A DNA stretch of 64,000 nucleotides from Luteitalea pratensis (lineage in GTDB: Bacteria > Acidobacteriota > Vicinamibacteria > Vicinamibacterales > Vicinamibacteraceae): assembly GCF_001618865.1 (NCBI RefSeq), contig NZ_CP015136.1, positions 7,351,001 to 7,415,000 on the forward strand, in the 5' to 3' direction. Every line of letters begins with the position of its first letter. Position 1 is the first letter of the stretch. Made by a program: the position numbers and the translations under genes. The notes beneath the pieces were generated by a model. That model saw only the letters and a list, made by a program, of their open reading frames with translations. It was not told where the DNA came from and did not search any database. Of this stretch, positions 43,347 through 52,468 are shown one piece after another.

Positions 43347-44759
43347 TCATCCGCTGGGGCGGCCCTCCGTCAATCCTGACGGTCTGCGCACTGGGGACGC
43401 TGCCATACTACCCGCTCTCTCTCGTAACACGGTTCCTGCGCTCCTCAAGACCCTGCCTGGATGAGTCGTTGCATCAAGGGTGGATACGAATAACAGAAAG
43501 GCTAGCGGTGACATCCGAAAGAAGTGCGACTCGGAAAAGTTTGCGATCAGCGTGACAACCAAGACAGTAAACCTGAACAACGCGAAGTTTCCGGCCGCAC
43601 CAAGTTGACGATTCGTCCGCCATGCCAATACCACAAGCATGAGTGACAAGAGGAGAACCCCGAACAGGCCGCCGTCGAGATAGGTCTCAAGATATCCATT
43701 GTGCGCCGAGAAGGCGACCCAGTCCGGCAATTGCGCCAGGTAGTATTCGTCCGACCAGAAGCTATAGAATCCTGTGCCGAAGAGAGGATCGGTCCTTAGT
43801 CCTAGGAGGACGGCCCATACCTCGGTCCGCCCCGTGAACGTCATGTCTCGCCCCATTGCTGCGACGACGAACTCGGACAGTCCGAATGCCTGGTCTAACA
43901 TGAACGCCACGACCACAGCGCCTAGCGAATAGACGCCCATCTTGCTGACCCGGCTTCGCAATCCAGGCATGCGGATCGACAGCAGAATGACGAGACCAAT
44001 GACAAAGCAGAGGATGGACGTCTTGCTGTCGCACAAGTAGAGCAAGCGAACGCCGACAAGAAGGACACCGGCACGCCAGAGGCGTTCGGGCAACTGCATC
44101 CTCTGACGTCCATCGGTCGCTCGCTCCAACCAGTCCCACACCAGGACAAGCCCGGCCACCACTACAAGCGCCCCGAGGCTGTTCTTTTGCATTGTCACGC
44201 CGATCGGCTCGAGTCCGCCCGAATGATTGCTGTAACGTCGTCCCAGGTATGGAAAGTAGCGAAGGAAGATCTCCGAGAGCGGAATGAGTACGTAGGCGCT
44301 GCGCACAAACACGGCCCGTACGGCCTGTAAGGGATTACTTTCAGTCAGTATCACCAGTGCGACAAACACATTCCCTATGTCCTTGAACCATCGCTTGAAC
44401 GACACAACCGGTGAATCCGCCCACACGACCGAGACCAGGAAGTATCCGTAGACCAGGAACAAGGGCCAGTTACTGCTCAAAAGTGCGCCCCAATTCAGAC
44501 GCCGTCGTATGAGCAGGGCAATCGAAGCCAAGATTGAAGCGAAATAGAACAATCGATCAAGCGGACTGCCTTCTTGGCTATCCACACCCCCTGCACCGCC
44601 TCCGACACCCAGCCACGCGGATAGGGAACGCGAGAGGAGAATCGCTGCCCACAGAGTCGGGATCCAAAGCGCTGAGGAGATTCCCTCTCTGGACCGTGTG
44701 TCTCGCCAGATCAGCCATGTTGCCGCAAACCAGAACGCCAGCGCGATGAGCTGCGGCAT
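43347..44759 (-). CDS. O-antigen ligase/polymerase (Wzy/WaaL-like)
   Basis: This 470-aa polytopic membrane protein has about 12 TM helices. The Wzy_C-type region includes GRTEVWAVLLGLRTDPLFGT, GFYSFWSDEYY and SAHNGYLETYLDGGLFGVLL (the H-N-x-Y motif of O-antigen ligases). It would polymerise or ligate the repeat unit in the periplasm together with the flippase at 35658. The upstream spacer is gene-free. Confidence 0.87.
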   Translation of the reverse strand: MPQLIALAFWFAATWLIWRDTRSREGISSALWIPTLWAAILLSRSLSAWLGVGGGAGGVDSQEGSPLDRLFYFASILASIALLIRRRLNWGALLSSNWPLFLVYGYFLVSVVWADSPVVSFKRWFKDIGNVFVALVILTESNPLQAVRAVFVRSAYVLIPLSEIFLRYFPYLGRRYSNHSGGLEPIGVTMQKNSLGALVVVAGLVLVWDWLERATDGRQRMQLPERLWRAGVLLVGVRLLYLCDSKTSILCFVIGLVILLSIRMPGLRSRVSKMGVYSLGAVVVAFMLDQAFGLSEFVVAAMGRDMTFTGRTEVWAVLLGLRTDPLFGTGFYSFWSDEYYLAQLPDWVAFSAHNGYLETYLDGGLFGVLLLSLMLVVLAWRTNRQLGAAGNFALFRFTVLVVTLIANFSESHFFRMSPLAFLLFVSTLDATTHPGRVLRSAGTVLRERAGSMAASPVRRPSGLTEGRPSG

Positions 44760-45079
44760 CAGATGCGCTCCAGTTGCCCCAACGTCCTCTGGGATCGCTC
44801 GCTCTGCCGTTGCTGCTTGGCGCAGCCGTCTCTGCCTTGGCGATGGTCGCAGACAAGCGGCGTCTTACTGATCACGCTAGCGTGTCACTCGCAACTTCTT
44901 TCGGGGGGGGGTGGGGAGCCACGTACCTGCGCCAGCAATCGGGGTACATGGATCATCATTGACGAAGGGCGACTCCACCGTGGGCGAAACGCTGCGTGGT
45001 TCAGGGCGCCTTCTCGCGGGCCCTTGTGACCACAGATCATCGCCGCGGCACGCCGAAGTGGTCAAGAGGCCCGGCCCTC
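44760..45079. other. Intergenic spacer with poly-G tract
   Basis: No gene is seen in these 320 bp. A run of nine to ten G occurs near 44905-44914 on the + strand, a possible slippage-prone tract but not inside a reading frame I can support. Confidence 0.5.
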
Positions 45080-47419
45080 CTACTCCCGTACCCTGAGGTT
45101 CTGTGGGGCCGTGGGCGGCACGACGTTGCCGACCGCAAGGGAAGCCTCTCTAGTCGTGAGAGAGCCAGATGCGTTGGTCACGACGCAACTGAATCTGGAG
45201 CCACTGTCGGCACCGGTGGTTGCGGGAGTCGAGTACGAGGGCAACGTCGCACCAGCTACTGGGACACCGTTCTTCTTCCATTGGTAGGTTGGATTCGGCA
45301 CGCCACTGGCGAGAACGGTAAACGTAGCTGACTGCCCGACTTGCACCGACAGGTCTCTCGGTTCCTGACTGACGATCGGAGCAGTGGGCGCGTTGACGCC
45401 TAGCGGCGGGCTCCCTTTGAAGTAGCGGTAAGCGGCCGGTACTGCTTCGTAGTTGCGATAAGGGTTACTCGCATCATATGCCTGACCCGGGCTCAGGGGA
45501 TCTATTGCAGGCCATGGTCGGTCGCCAAAGTAGGGCGGCTTGACTCGACGAAACAACGACGGGGGAAAGGACACGCCACTCAATGACTCTGCCGGCGGGA
45601 TGGATCGGCTGAAGTGCGAGTAGTTGCCCTTCTTGATTGTTGTGGCACGTACATCGAGGTCGAGCTCTTGATACCCGACCGCTCCAGGCCAGACCTCAGC
45701 GCCCGTGCCCACAGCTGGAATGGCTGCAGACCACGGTGAGGAGTCGATCACGATAGTGTCACCACTGACGGCTTTCACCGTTGTCCACACCGACGCGCCG
45801 GAGCCGAATCTCAGCAGCGGCGTCTGACCAACTGCTAGCTTTCCAGAAGTAAGGCTGAGTGTTCCGCCACAGTTGACGCATGTGTCATTCTTATAGTCGA
45901 GCACGTTATGCCGACCGACGATTGTACCGACTATGTTGGTCCCTGTGACCGGGTTCCAATCGGCCCAATACCTGCCCGCTGATGGCTGCACCTCTCCCGA
46001 CGACGCCCCGTTCCCGATGTTAGGCTGCCCGTAGCCATCGCATTCCCACTGAGCCACGTGCGGCGCGCCGCTCCCCAGGATGTTGCCCACGATTGAATAG
46101 TTGCGCGTGAAGCGTTTCAGACTCAGGCACCACGTGGGACTGTTTTTGATGGGGTCTGAAGGTGCGGGATTGGCAATGATTGCGAGTCCGGTGAGCCAGT
46201 TTCGGTAAAGCGTGTCGTCGGAGTTGCTACCGAAGTAGCCATCGGACATCAAGTTGTGCGCTATGTTGCCTTCGTAGAGGTTGAAGTCGTTGTGTGGCGC
46301 GTGATTGGTGTCGATTCCTATGAGGCCGTTAGAGTTGTTGATGAAGTTGTATGCGACGACGTTCCCCGAGGAGCCGGCGTTGATTTCAATGCCAGGAAAT
46401 GAATCGCGAATGATGTTGTCCTCGACTAAGCATCCGGTCACTGTATTCATTAGTAGGCCCGCACCATTCGACCCGCCATGATTGAGCTCGTCGAGATAGG
46501 AGCCTCGCAACTCGCACTGAAGCGAATTGCTGAAAGAAACATTGTAGTTGGTACTTTGGCGCACTCGCACGTTTTTGACCCAGGATCCGAATGTCTGATC
46601 AAACTGCACGCCGACGGGCGCCGTCGAGCCTCCCGCCTCGATCTTGAGGTCTTCGACGCCAGCGAACTCGACCTGCTGCTGCGCCATAGCGATCGTGGCG
46701 CCGTTCGGATAGGTGTTGTATAGGGGCGGATAGAACGACAGCGTGGTCGCCGTCTTGCCCACGATGCGCACAAACTGCCTTCTCAGGTTGGGGAAGCCGG
46801 CAACGCTGATTATCGGCCGCTCAACGGTGTTTTCGTTCTCAAACTTCAACTGCAGCATGGCGCCAATCCTATATGGCGTCGTGTCGGATACAGAGATGGC
46901 GGTACTGCCTCTGGTCAGTCCGGCTAGGACCGTGTTCCCAGTCGTCGGGTAAGCCCACTGGTAATCGCTTGAGGAGCCCACCGAGAGGACACCAGCTTGA
47001 GCGGACGGCACCAGGATAGTGCCCTCGCCTTCGCCGCGAACCGTGACGCGTGTGTTGGCAGGACCAATACTCAGCGTTGAGCCGATTCGCCAAGTGCCGG
47101 TGGGAATGTAGACGTACGTTTCCGGCAGTGCGGAGTTGATAGCCGCCTGGATGAGTGGCGCGGCGTCGGTCGAGCCGTCTTTGTACTGGCTCGGGGCCCT
47201 CTCCAGTGCTTGACATGCGCTGGTGTCGCACTTTGTTCGGTGTGCTGGTATACCGCCTGGAACACCGACCGTGACTCCAGGGATCCAGTCGATTAACCGG
47301 CTTGACGGAATGAGTTCGGCCCCTGGATGTCCCTGAGCTCGAGCGAGTGAGGAGCAGAGAAGCAAGACCAGGAGGCAAGCAACACCGTGCTTGCTGGCGT
47401 ACTCGCGCGGGATTTGCAT
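45080..47419 (-). CDS. Exported right-handed beta-helix protein with C-terminal Ig-like domain
   Basis: This 779-aa protein has signal MQIPREYASKHGVACLLVLL ending SSLARA|Q. A pectate-lyase-3-type start (DAAPLIQAAINSALPETYVY, IPTGTWRIGSTLSIG) leads into a parallel beta-helix with repeated short strands (NVVAYNFINNSNGLIGIDTN, NDFNLYEGNIAHNLM). The C-terminal ~95 residues form an Ig-like domain (SVQVGQSATFTVLASGVPNP, YQWKKNGVPVAG). Such proteins in EPS clusters are often lyases, epimerases or tailspike-like glycan binders. The catalytic residues cannot be assigned. The ribosome-binding site is weak. Confidence 0.82.
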   Translation of the reverse strand: MQIPREYASKHGVACLLVLLLCSSLARAQGHPGAELIPSSRLIDWIPGVTVGVPGGIPAHRTKCDTSACQALERAPSQYKDGSTDAAPLIQAAINSALPETYVYIPTGTWRIGSTLSIGPANTRVTVRGEGEGTILVPSAQAGVLSVGSSSDYQWAYPTTGNTVLAGLTRGSTAISVSDTTPYRIGAMLQLKFENENTVERPIISVAGFPNLRRQFVRIVGKTATTLSFYPPLYNTYPNGATIAMAQQQVEFAGVEDLKIEAGGSTAPVGVQFDQTFGSWVKNVRVRQSTNYNVSFSNSLQCELRGSYLDELNHGGSNGAGLLMNTVTGCLVEDNIIRDSFPGIEINAGSSGNVVAYNFINNSNGLIGIDTNHAPHNDFNLYEGNIAHNLMSDGYFGSNSDDTLYRNWLTGLAIIANPAPSDPIKNSPTWCLSLKRFTRNYSIVGNILGSGAPHVAQWECDGYGQPNIGNGASSGEVQPSAGRYWADWNPVTGTNIVGTIVGRHNVLDYKNDTCVNCGGTLSLTSGKLAVGQTPLLRFGSGASVWTTVKAVSGDTIVIDSSPWSAAIPAVGTGAEVWPGAVGYQELDLDVRATTIKKGNYSHFSRSIPPAESLSGVSFPPSLFRRVKPPYFGDRPWPAIDPLSPGQAYDASNPYRNYEAVPAAYRYFKGSPPLGVNAPTAPIVSQEPRDLSVQVGQSATFTVLASGVPNPTYQWKKNGVPVAGATLPSYSTPATTGADSGSRFSCVVTNASGSLTTREASLAVGNVVPPTAPQNLRVRE

Positions 47420-47499
47420 ATTGCGGACACTTTCTAAACGACTGTTTTGCGCGCGACGGGAGTGGCTACACATACGGCCACGCAGTCGGAAGGGCGTCT

Positions 47500-47765
47500 G
47501 CTAGATCTAGTCGGCCGATTGCCGGTGCTGTTATTATCTTGGCAGCCCACTTCGACCAGCAAGAGCTGCTCTGCGAGAGGGCGAGGGAACTGCGTCGCAG
47601 TTCGCCCCGCCAGGGTGCTGGTCGCAGTTGGAGTCAGCCCCCCCACACGTATGCGCCGATTCGGGCTGCTTTGACGGCCGTCACCTACGCACCTTACGAA
47701 ATTGAGATCGTGCCCATTCGGCTACTTGAACCCGTCGCGCTGGACGCGTACCAGGACATGCAGTT
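47500..47765 (+). pseudogene. Frameshifted DUF218/YdcF-like remnant
   Basis: Pieces in two + strand frames follow the intact protein at 29041-29724: AGAVIILAAHFDQQELLCER then ARELRRS (compare DAILIDNFDPDYLLFERARN), PARVLVAVGVSPPTRM (compare APRVLVPVAIDAATGL) and YEIEIVPIRLLEPVALDAY (compare VDIVPIRQVEPITLNA). The membrane anchor and the C-terminus are missing, and at least two frameshifts are present. It lies between the beta-helix and FkbM genes on the opposite strand. Confidence 0.7.
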
Positions 47766-47768
47766 GCC

Positions 47769-48500
47769 TTACTTGCCGTATGCGATGAAGTAGTAGTTCC
47801 TACTCTTATCGAACTCTCGAGCAAAGTCGTCCCTGGTTAGTGGGTGCTCACTGTTGAGCCAGCTGGCCATGAGCGACACGGCGAGGCCCGCTTCCTTGGT
47901 CAGCAGGTCATATACCTGCTCCGGCCGCGTGCCGTAGCAGTCAGCTGCACCCAACCCGTGTTCAAAGACGACGACGGGTCTGTTCCGGTGAAGTGTTCTC
48001 ACGGCGCCCTCCAGCACCTGCAACTCGGCGCCCTCGACGTCAATCTTGATGAGATCGACGCGCTGGTGCGCAGGGAGGAGATTGTCTAGCAGGTCCGTCT
48101 TCACGTCGATCGCGGCGACTGTTTCCTCTTGCGGGTAGCGGCGCTGGCGTAATCCGCTGTAGGCCGGATTGGATGTGACGTAGTTGAACGTCGCGACTCC
48201 CTTGATGTTGCTAAGCGCCACGTTGAGAATGCGTGCGAGCCCGGTCTCGTCGTAACGATGTCTCAGGTCGTCGTAATAGTCCGGCAGCGGCTCGAAGCCA
48301 TAGTGCCGTCCGCGAGGAGCAGCAGCCAGCATCACGTCGAGAAGCTCGCCGCGATGACAACCGACATCGATGCACGTGGCGTCTGGCGTGCACACCCTGT
48401 GAATGACGGCCCGCGTCTCCTCGTCGTACCGCGTATTCTGATCTGGCGCGTTGGTCACACGCCGCACCAGTGAACGCAATTTGCTTCCGAATCCGAACAT
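47769..48500 (-). CDS. FkbM-family methyltransferase
   Basis: This 243-aa protein contains the FkbM pattern: CIDVGCHRGELLDVMLAAAP (SAM motif I), NVALSNIKGVATFNYV, VDLIKIDVEGAELQVLEGAV and RPVVVFEHG. Family members O-methylate sugars or polyketides, so this enzyme may cap or decorate the EPS. It lies 20 bp downstream of the GT4 gene in the fcl-GT4-fkbM run. Confidence 0.9.
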   Translation of the reverse strand: MFGFGSKLRSLVRRVTNAPDQNTRYDEETRAVIHRVCTPDATCIDVGCHRGELLDVMLAAAPRGRHYGFEPLPDYYDDLRHRYDETGLARILNVALSNIKGVATFNYVTSNPAYSGLRQRRYPQEETVAAIDVKTDLLDNLLPAHQRVDLIKIDVEGAELQVLEGAVRTLHRNRPVVVFEHGLGAADCYGTRPEQVYDLLTKEAGLAVSLMASWLNSEHPLTRDDFAREFDKSRNYYFIAYGK

Positions 48501-48520
48501 CTATGTCTCCTGGCTTCACA

Positions 48521-49783
48521 TCACGAGCGGTCGGTCATCACTGACTCGGCGCCCCGCGAGCGTCGATGTCGAAAAGCCTCTTCTACGGCCTCCCACACCC
48601 TTGGGGCGACGGCATCCCAGCTCCAGTTTTCCACATACGCTTCCCATGCCCGTGCCGTCATGGCTGCGGCGGCGACAGGGTCACGAAGGAGGTCGAGGCA
48701 AGCGCTCACAAACGCTTCCGGCGTGTCGCCGAGCCGCAGCTCCCGGCCATCTTCAACCTCGTAACCGTAGGCTCCTAACGGCGTCGCGACAACTGGGCAA
48801 CGACGACTGAAGGCCTCTGCGACCTTGATACGTGTCCCCGCGCCAGAGAAGATCGGAATCACTGTTAGAGACCATGTTGCCATTTCGGCCCCGGCGTCGT
48901 CGATCCAGCCAAGTATGTCGACACCGTCGACTGAACCGTTGACAACTCGGCCGCCTCCCTTGCCCGCGAGTCGTAGGCGAATGCCGGGCACAGCCTGCCG
49001 CAGTGCGGGCCAGCAGTGCGCAAGGAACCAGCGCACGCCGTCGCGGTTGGGCTCGTACTCCAGTAGACCGATGAACCCGATACGAGGTGGATTGCTTGGA
49101 GCCCGTGCGGTCTCAACGACGGGCATGTCAAATCCGTTGGGAATGACCAGTAGGCGTCCGTCGGCTCCAAGAGTTCGACGATCGGCGTCACTGCACACCG
49201 CCACGACGCCGAAGCGCTTCGCCAGTCGCCGCTCATGGCGGCGCAGTTGCCAGGTTCGCAGGCGAGCTGCAAGCCTGCTCACACTTAAGGAAGTACCTTC
49301 GCCTGTCGACGTGGCTGACGCGCTGGGAAGATTGTCGACATCGACGACCGCGTCAGGCCAGTTGGCGGTCATGAAGTAGTTCGCTGTTCTCAATTGAAAG
49401 AACCACACCAGGTCAGCGTCAGACTTCATGAGTGCAAGGATATGTTTCTCGGACGCCTCGTCCAAGGCGACGCCGTGAATGTTGACGAACTCTGGTGCGA
49501 ACAGAGACCTAATCAAGGCACCAAGTCCATGGATGCCGGTCGACTGGACCGGCCACTCGCCGGCCAGATCGAACTCTTCGGCGGTTCTGACCTTCACCGA
49601 CTCCAAGACAGGATCGGCGCCCACGATTGCGAGCGTCACCTTACCCTTCCGTGCCAGTGCTCTTGCCACTTGCAGGGCACGGATCTGACCACCGTACGCC
49701 TGATCGTGCGGCCAGCATGAGAGCACATAAAGGATTCGCTGACGGGAGACCTCAACCGGCGCGCACGTCTCCGCCGCGGTCAC
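48521..49783 (-). CDS. GT4-type glycosyltransferase
   Basis: This 420-aa GT-B enzyme has [20 protein letters not shown] at the N-terminus, [16 protein letters not shown] in the hinge and [20 protein letters not shown], then [20 protein letters not shown] as the donor-binding E-rich helix region. The GTG start (49783) overlaps the stop of the GDP-fucose synthase gene (GTGA), so the two are coupled; it may use GDP-fucose, though this is context only. The longer frame upstream is unconserved. Confidence 0.88.
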   Translation of the reverse strand: MTAAETCAPVEVSRQRILYVLSCWPHDQAYGGQIRALQVARALARKGKVTLAIVGADPVLESVKVRTAEEFDLAGEWPVQSTGIHGLGALIRSLFAPEFVNIHGVALDEASEKHILALMKSDADLVWFFQLRTANYFMTANWPDAVVDVDNLPSASATSTGEGTSLSVSRLAARLRTWQLRRHERRLAKRFGVVAVCSDADRRTLGADGRLLVIPNGFDMPVVETARAPSNPPRIGFIGLLEYEPNRDGVRWFLAHCWPALRQAVPGIRLRLAGKGGGRVVNGSVDGVDILGWIDDAGAEMATWSLTVIPIFSGAGTRIKVAEAFSRRCPVVATPLGAYGYEVEDGRELRLGDTPEAFVSACLDLLRDPVAAAAMTARAWEAYVENWSWDAVAPRVWEAVEEAFRHRRSRGAESVMTDRS

Positions 49784-50775
49784 GCTTGCTCCCGCACCTC
49801 CTCGACACTTCGGCCGCGACCACCCAGGGGCGCGGTGCGTGCCGTGTCTTGATTGGCGAGGAACCAATCGTATGTAGTACGGACACCTTCCGCTAGGTCA
49901 ATTTGATGGCGCCACCCGAGTGCATGCATGCGCGAGACATCCAGCAGCTTGCGAGGCATGCCGTCCGGCTTGGACGGATCGAAGACCAGCCGCGAACCTG
50001 GGTACACGACAGCTCGCACTAGCTCAGCCAGCTCCTTGATCGACAGATCCTCGCCGGTGCCGACATTGACGTGCTGGGCCTCGCTGTAGTGACTGACAAG
50101 ATACATACACGCGCTCGCCAGATCGTCGACGTGCAGAAATTCGCGACGCGGCGTGCCGGTGCCCCAGATGGTCACCTCTTCTAGTCTCGCCAGCTTTGCA
50201 TCGTGGAACTTGCGTATCAGCGCCGGCAAGACGTGCGAGCTTTTCAGGTCGAAGTTGTCTCCGGGGCCATAAAGATTTGTCGGCATGGCCGAAATAAAAT
50301 CTGAGCCGTACTGTGAGCGATATGCCTGACACAGTTTGATGCCCGCGATCTTGGCAATGGCGTACGACTCATTGGTCGGCTCGAGAGCCCCCGTCAGCAG
50401 CTGATCTTCAGTCATCGGCTGTTGCGCATGCCTCGGGTAGATGCAAGAACTGCCAAGGTATAGGAGCTTCCGCACGCCGAATGCATGCGCTGCCTGAACG
50501 ACTGTCGCATGGATCAGCAGGTTGTCGTAGATAAACTCGGCTGGACGTGTCGAGTTGGCTAGAATGCCTCCAACGGTGCCGGCAACTAGGTACACGTGCT
50601 CTGGCCGATTGGCGCGGAACCAGTAGTTCACCGCAGCCTGATCGCGCAAGTCAAGCTGGTCTCTAGTCGCAGTCAGCAGATTGGAATATTTCTCTGTTTG
50701 CAGACGTCGAACGATGGCGGATCCGACAAGGCCGCGGTGACCTGCGACAAATATTCTGGCGTCAGTACTTGGCAT
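49780..50775 (-). CDS. fcl: GDP-L-fucose synthase
   Basis: This 331-aa extended SDR has the nucleotide-binding motif [17 protein letters not shown] (9-25), [34 protein letters not shown] with the catalytic Ser, and YAIAKIAG with the Tyr/Lys pair. It performs the epimerase and reductase steps converting GDP-4-keto-6-deoxy-mannose to GDP-L-fucose. The dehydratase gene (gmd) is not in the window. L-fucose is therefore a likely component of the polysaccharide. It starts the fcl-GT4-fkbM run; the 235-bp spacer upstream shows no gene. Confidence 0.93.
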   Translation of the reverse strand: MPSTDARIFVAGHRGLVGSAIVRRLQTEKYSNLLTATRDQLDLRDQAAVNYWFRANRPEHVYLVAGTVGGILANSTRPAEFIYDNLLIHATVVQAAHAFGVRKLLYLGSSCIYPRHAQQPMTEDQLLTGALEPTNESYAIAKIAGIKLCQAYRSQYGSDFISAMPTNLYGPGDNFDLKSSHVLPALIRKFHDAKLARLEEVTIWGTGTPRREFLHVDDLASACMYLVSHYSEAQHVNVGTGEDLSIKELAELVRAVVYPGSRLVFDPSKPDGMPRKLLDVSRMHALGWRHQIDLAEGVRTTYDWFLANQDTARTAPLGGRGRSVEEVREQA

Positions 50776-51010
50776 CGCTTCACTCCGGTCAAGGGTGCAA
50801 CTGTATCGGGCCCGCGGTGACTGGTATTCTCGCTTCTACTTCGGGGGAATAACGCTGTGTCGATCACCCAATCGTCCAAGGACGGTCCTTCCACAGGAGT
50901 CCGCGGCTTGCTCGCAGGCCGGGGGCGGCAGTACATTCTCAGTGCGCTACGTATCCGCATGGTCTACCGGGCGCTCGGGTGAGGAGTACGCAAGCGGGCG
51001 AGGCGCCTAG

Positions 51011-52468
51011 CAGCCCGTGGCGCAAGTCACTGACTCATGCCAGCGTCGCCGCCGAGAGCGTGCCGTTGGTGTAGCTGGGCGTAACTATGGGTGACGCGGC
51101 GAAGGTCCAAAGAACCGGCCAGGGGAGGCGCAGAGCGTCCACGCTGGCTGCGAGGCAAGCGCAGCGCACGCCGAGACGCGCCTGGAGGCCCCGCGGCGTG
51201 CCCGCGCCCACCAGCTGCCGCATGATGAGCCCCAGATTGAAGCCGCCGGCATGCACCAGCAGCCGCTTGAGGATGTTCTGATGCCCGCGCACGTGGGTCC
51301 GCCGCAGCGCGCCCGTCTCGTAGAGGTGCGCAAAGGAGCGTTCGACGCGTTCGGCGCGTCGTCGCAGCAGCGCCAGCCCACGCTGCCCGCGGATGCGCCG
51401 ACGATTTGCGTAGACGAGCGCTTGCGCGTCTGGCACCTGGTCCCAGCGACGGCGGCCGCGGTCGGGCTCCGAGATGTAGGTGCGGATACCGAGGGCGTGC
51501 AAATCGATCAGGCTGCGGTTCGCGTGGTAGCCCTTGTCCGCGATCAGTTCGTCGAGGGCGCCGGACGCCCCCGCGCGTTCCAGCTGTTCGGCCGCCTCCA
51601 CGACGGTCTCGACGACGCTGGTGGTGTCGCCGACGTCGGCGCCCTGCACCGTTACCGCCACGATGGCGCCACTGTCGGCATCGACGGCGTGCTCGGCCTT
51701 GTGCGCGAGGTGCGTGCGGCCGTCCTTCATTTTGGTGATCTTGGCGTCGGGATCGTCCGGGTGCGTCCAGTCGTCGTTGGACCCCTTCTTCTTGCGGCGC
51801 CGATCGAAGCGCGCCAGCGCCTCGCGGGTCGGCGTCGCGATCCCCGACGCGGCCGCCAGTTGCGTCAGGTAGGCCTGATACGTCTCGCCGGTGTCGCGCC
51901 GCACGATACTCCGCATGGCGGCATTGGCCTCGAGCGTCGTCGCGTCCACCGCGAGCGTCTTGCCCGTCAGCAGGCCCTGTGACACCAACTGGGTCTGCAC
52001 CCACGTGAACACCGCGCGGTGCGTCTCGACGTCGATCAGTCGGCGCGTGCGCGAGATCGTCGAGTGGTCGGGCGTCGCGTCCTCCAGCCCCACGTGCAGG
52101 AAGCGACGAATCGCCAACGAATCTGCGGCGCGCCACGCGATGCCCCGCTCCGAGTCGAGGCCTTCGAAGTAGCCCACCAGCAGCAGGCGGAAGTAGCGGC
52201 CCGGTGCCAGACCCGGCCGGCCCATGCGGGGCGCGTAGAAGCGGTGACACTCGCCCTCGACGTAGCGATCGAAGCCCGCGGCGTCGAGCACCGCATTCAG
52301 CCGCGTGTAAAAGGGATGACCAGGGCCGGTGGGCAACTCCGACGTCGCGATCCACAGCGGTGCCTGATCGTCCTGTCGCGTGCCCATTGCCATGCGCCGC
52401 AGTCTACCGGGCGGGATCGATCGTGTCGATCCCTCGTGGGGTAGCTCACACACTTTCACCACGGGCTG
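51011..52468 (-). mobile_element. Insertion sequence (IS1182-like) with CTAG target duplication
   Basis: This 1458-bp element has terminal inverted repeats CAGCCCGTGGCGCAAGT (left) and CAGCCCGTGGTGAAAGT (right, read inward). CTAG is duplicated at 51007-51010 and 52469-52472. The right-hand CTAG supplies the TAG stop codon of the adjacent glycosyltransferase gene, so the insertion is silent for that gene. The single transposase is intact. Confidence 0.88.
51035..52393 (-). CDS. Transposase of the IS1182-like element
   Basis: This 452-aa DDE transposase has an N-terminal DUF772-type part (GYFEGLDSERGIAWRAADSL, DHSTISRTRRLIDVETHRAV), catalytic KTLAVDATTLEANAAMRSIV, DELIADKGYHANRSLIDL and RAERVERSFAHLYETGALRR. 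I start at MAMGTRQDD; a longer GTG-initiated frame runs into the terminal inverted repeat. The frame is uninterrupted, so transposition competence is likely. Confidence 0.9.
   Translation of the reverse strand: MAMGTRQDDQAPLWIATSELPTGPGHPFYTRLNAVLDAAGFDRYVEGECHRFYAPRMGRPGLAPGRYFRLLLVGYFEGLDSERGIAWRAADSLAIRRFLHVGLEDATPDHSTISRTRRLIDVETHRAVFTWVQTQLVSQGLLTGKTLAVDATTLEANAAMRSIVRRDTGETYQAYLTQLAAASGIATPTREALARFDRRRKKKGSNDDWTHPDDPDAKITKMKDGRTHLAHKAEHAVDADSGAIVAVTVQGADVGDTTSVVETVVEAAEQLERAGASGALDELIADKGYHANRSLIDLHALGIRTYISEPDRGRRRWDQVPDAQALVYANRRRIRGQRGLALLRRRAERVERSFAHLYETGALRRTHVRGHQNILKRLLVHAGGFNLGLIMRQLVGAGTPRGLQARLGVRCACLAASVDALRLPWPVLWTFAASPIVTPSYTNGTLSAATLA

Noticed and set aside
43089-43379. 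96-codon + strand frame between ACP and polymerase genes
   Set aside because: Runs against the cluster, enters the polymerase 3' end, and has no ribosome-binding site or family match.
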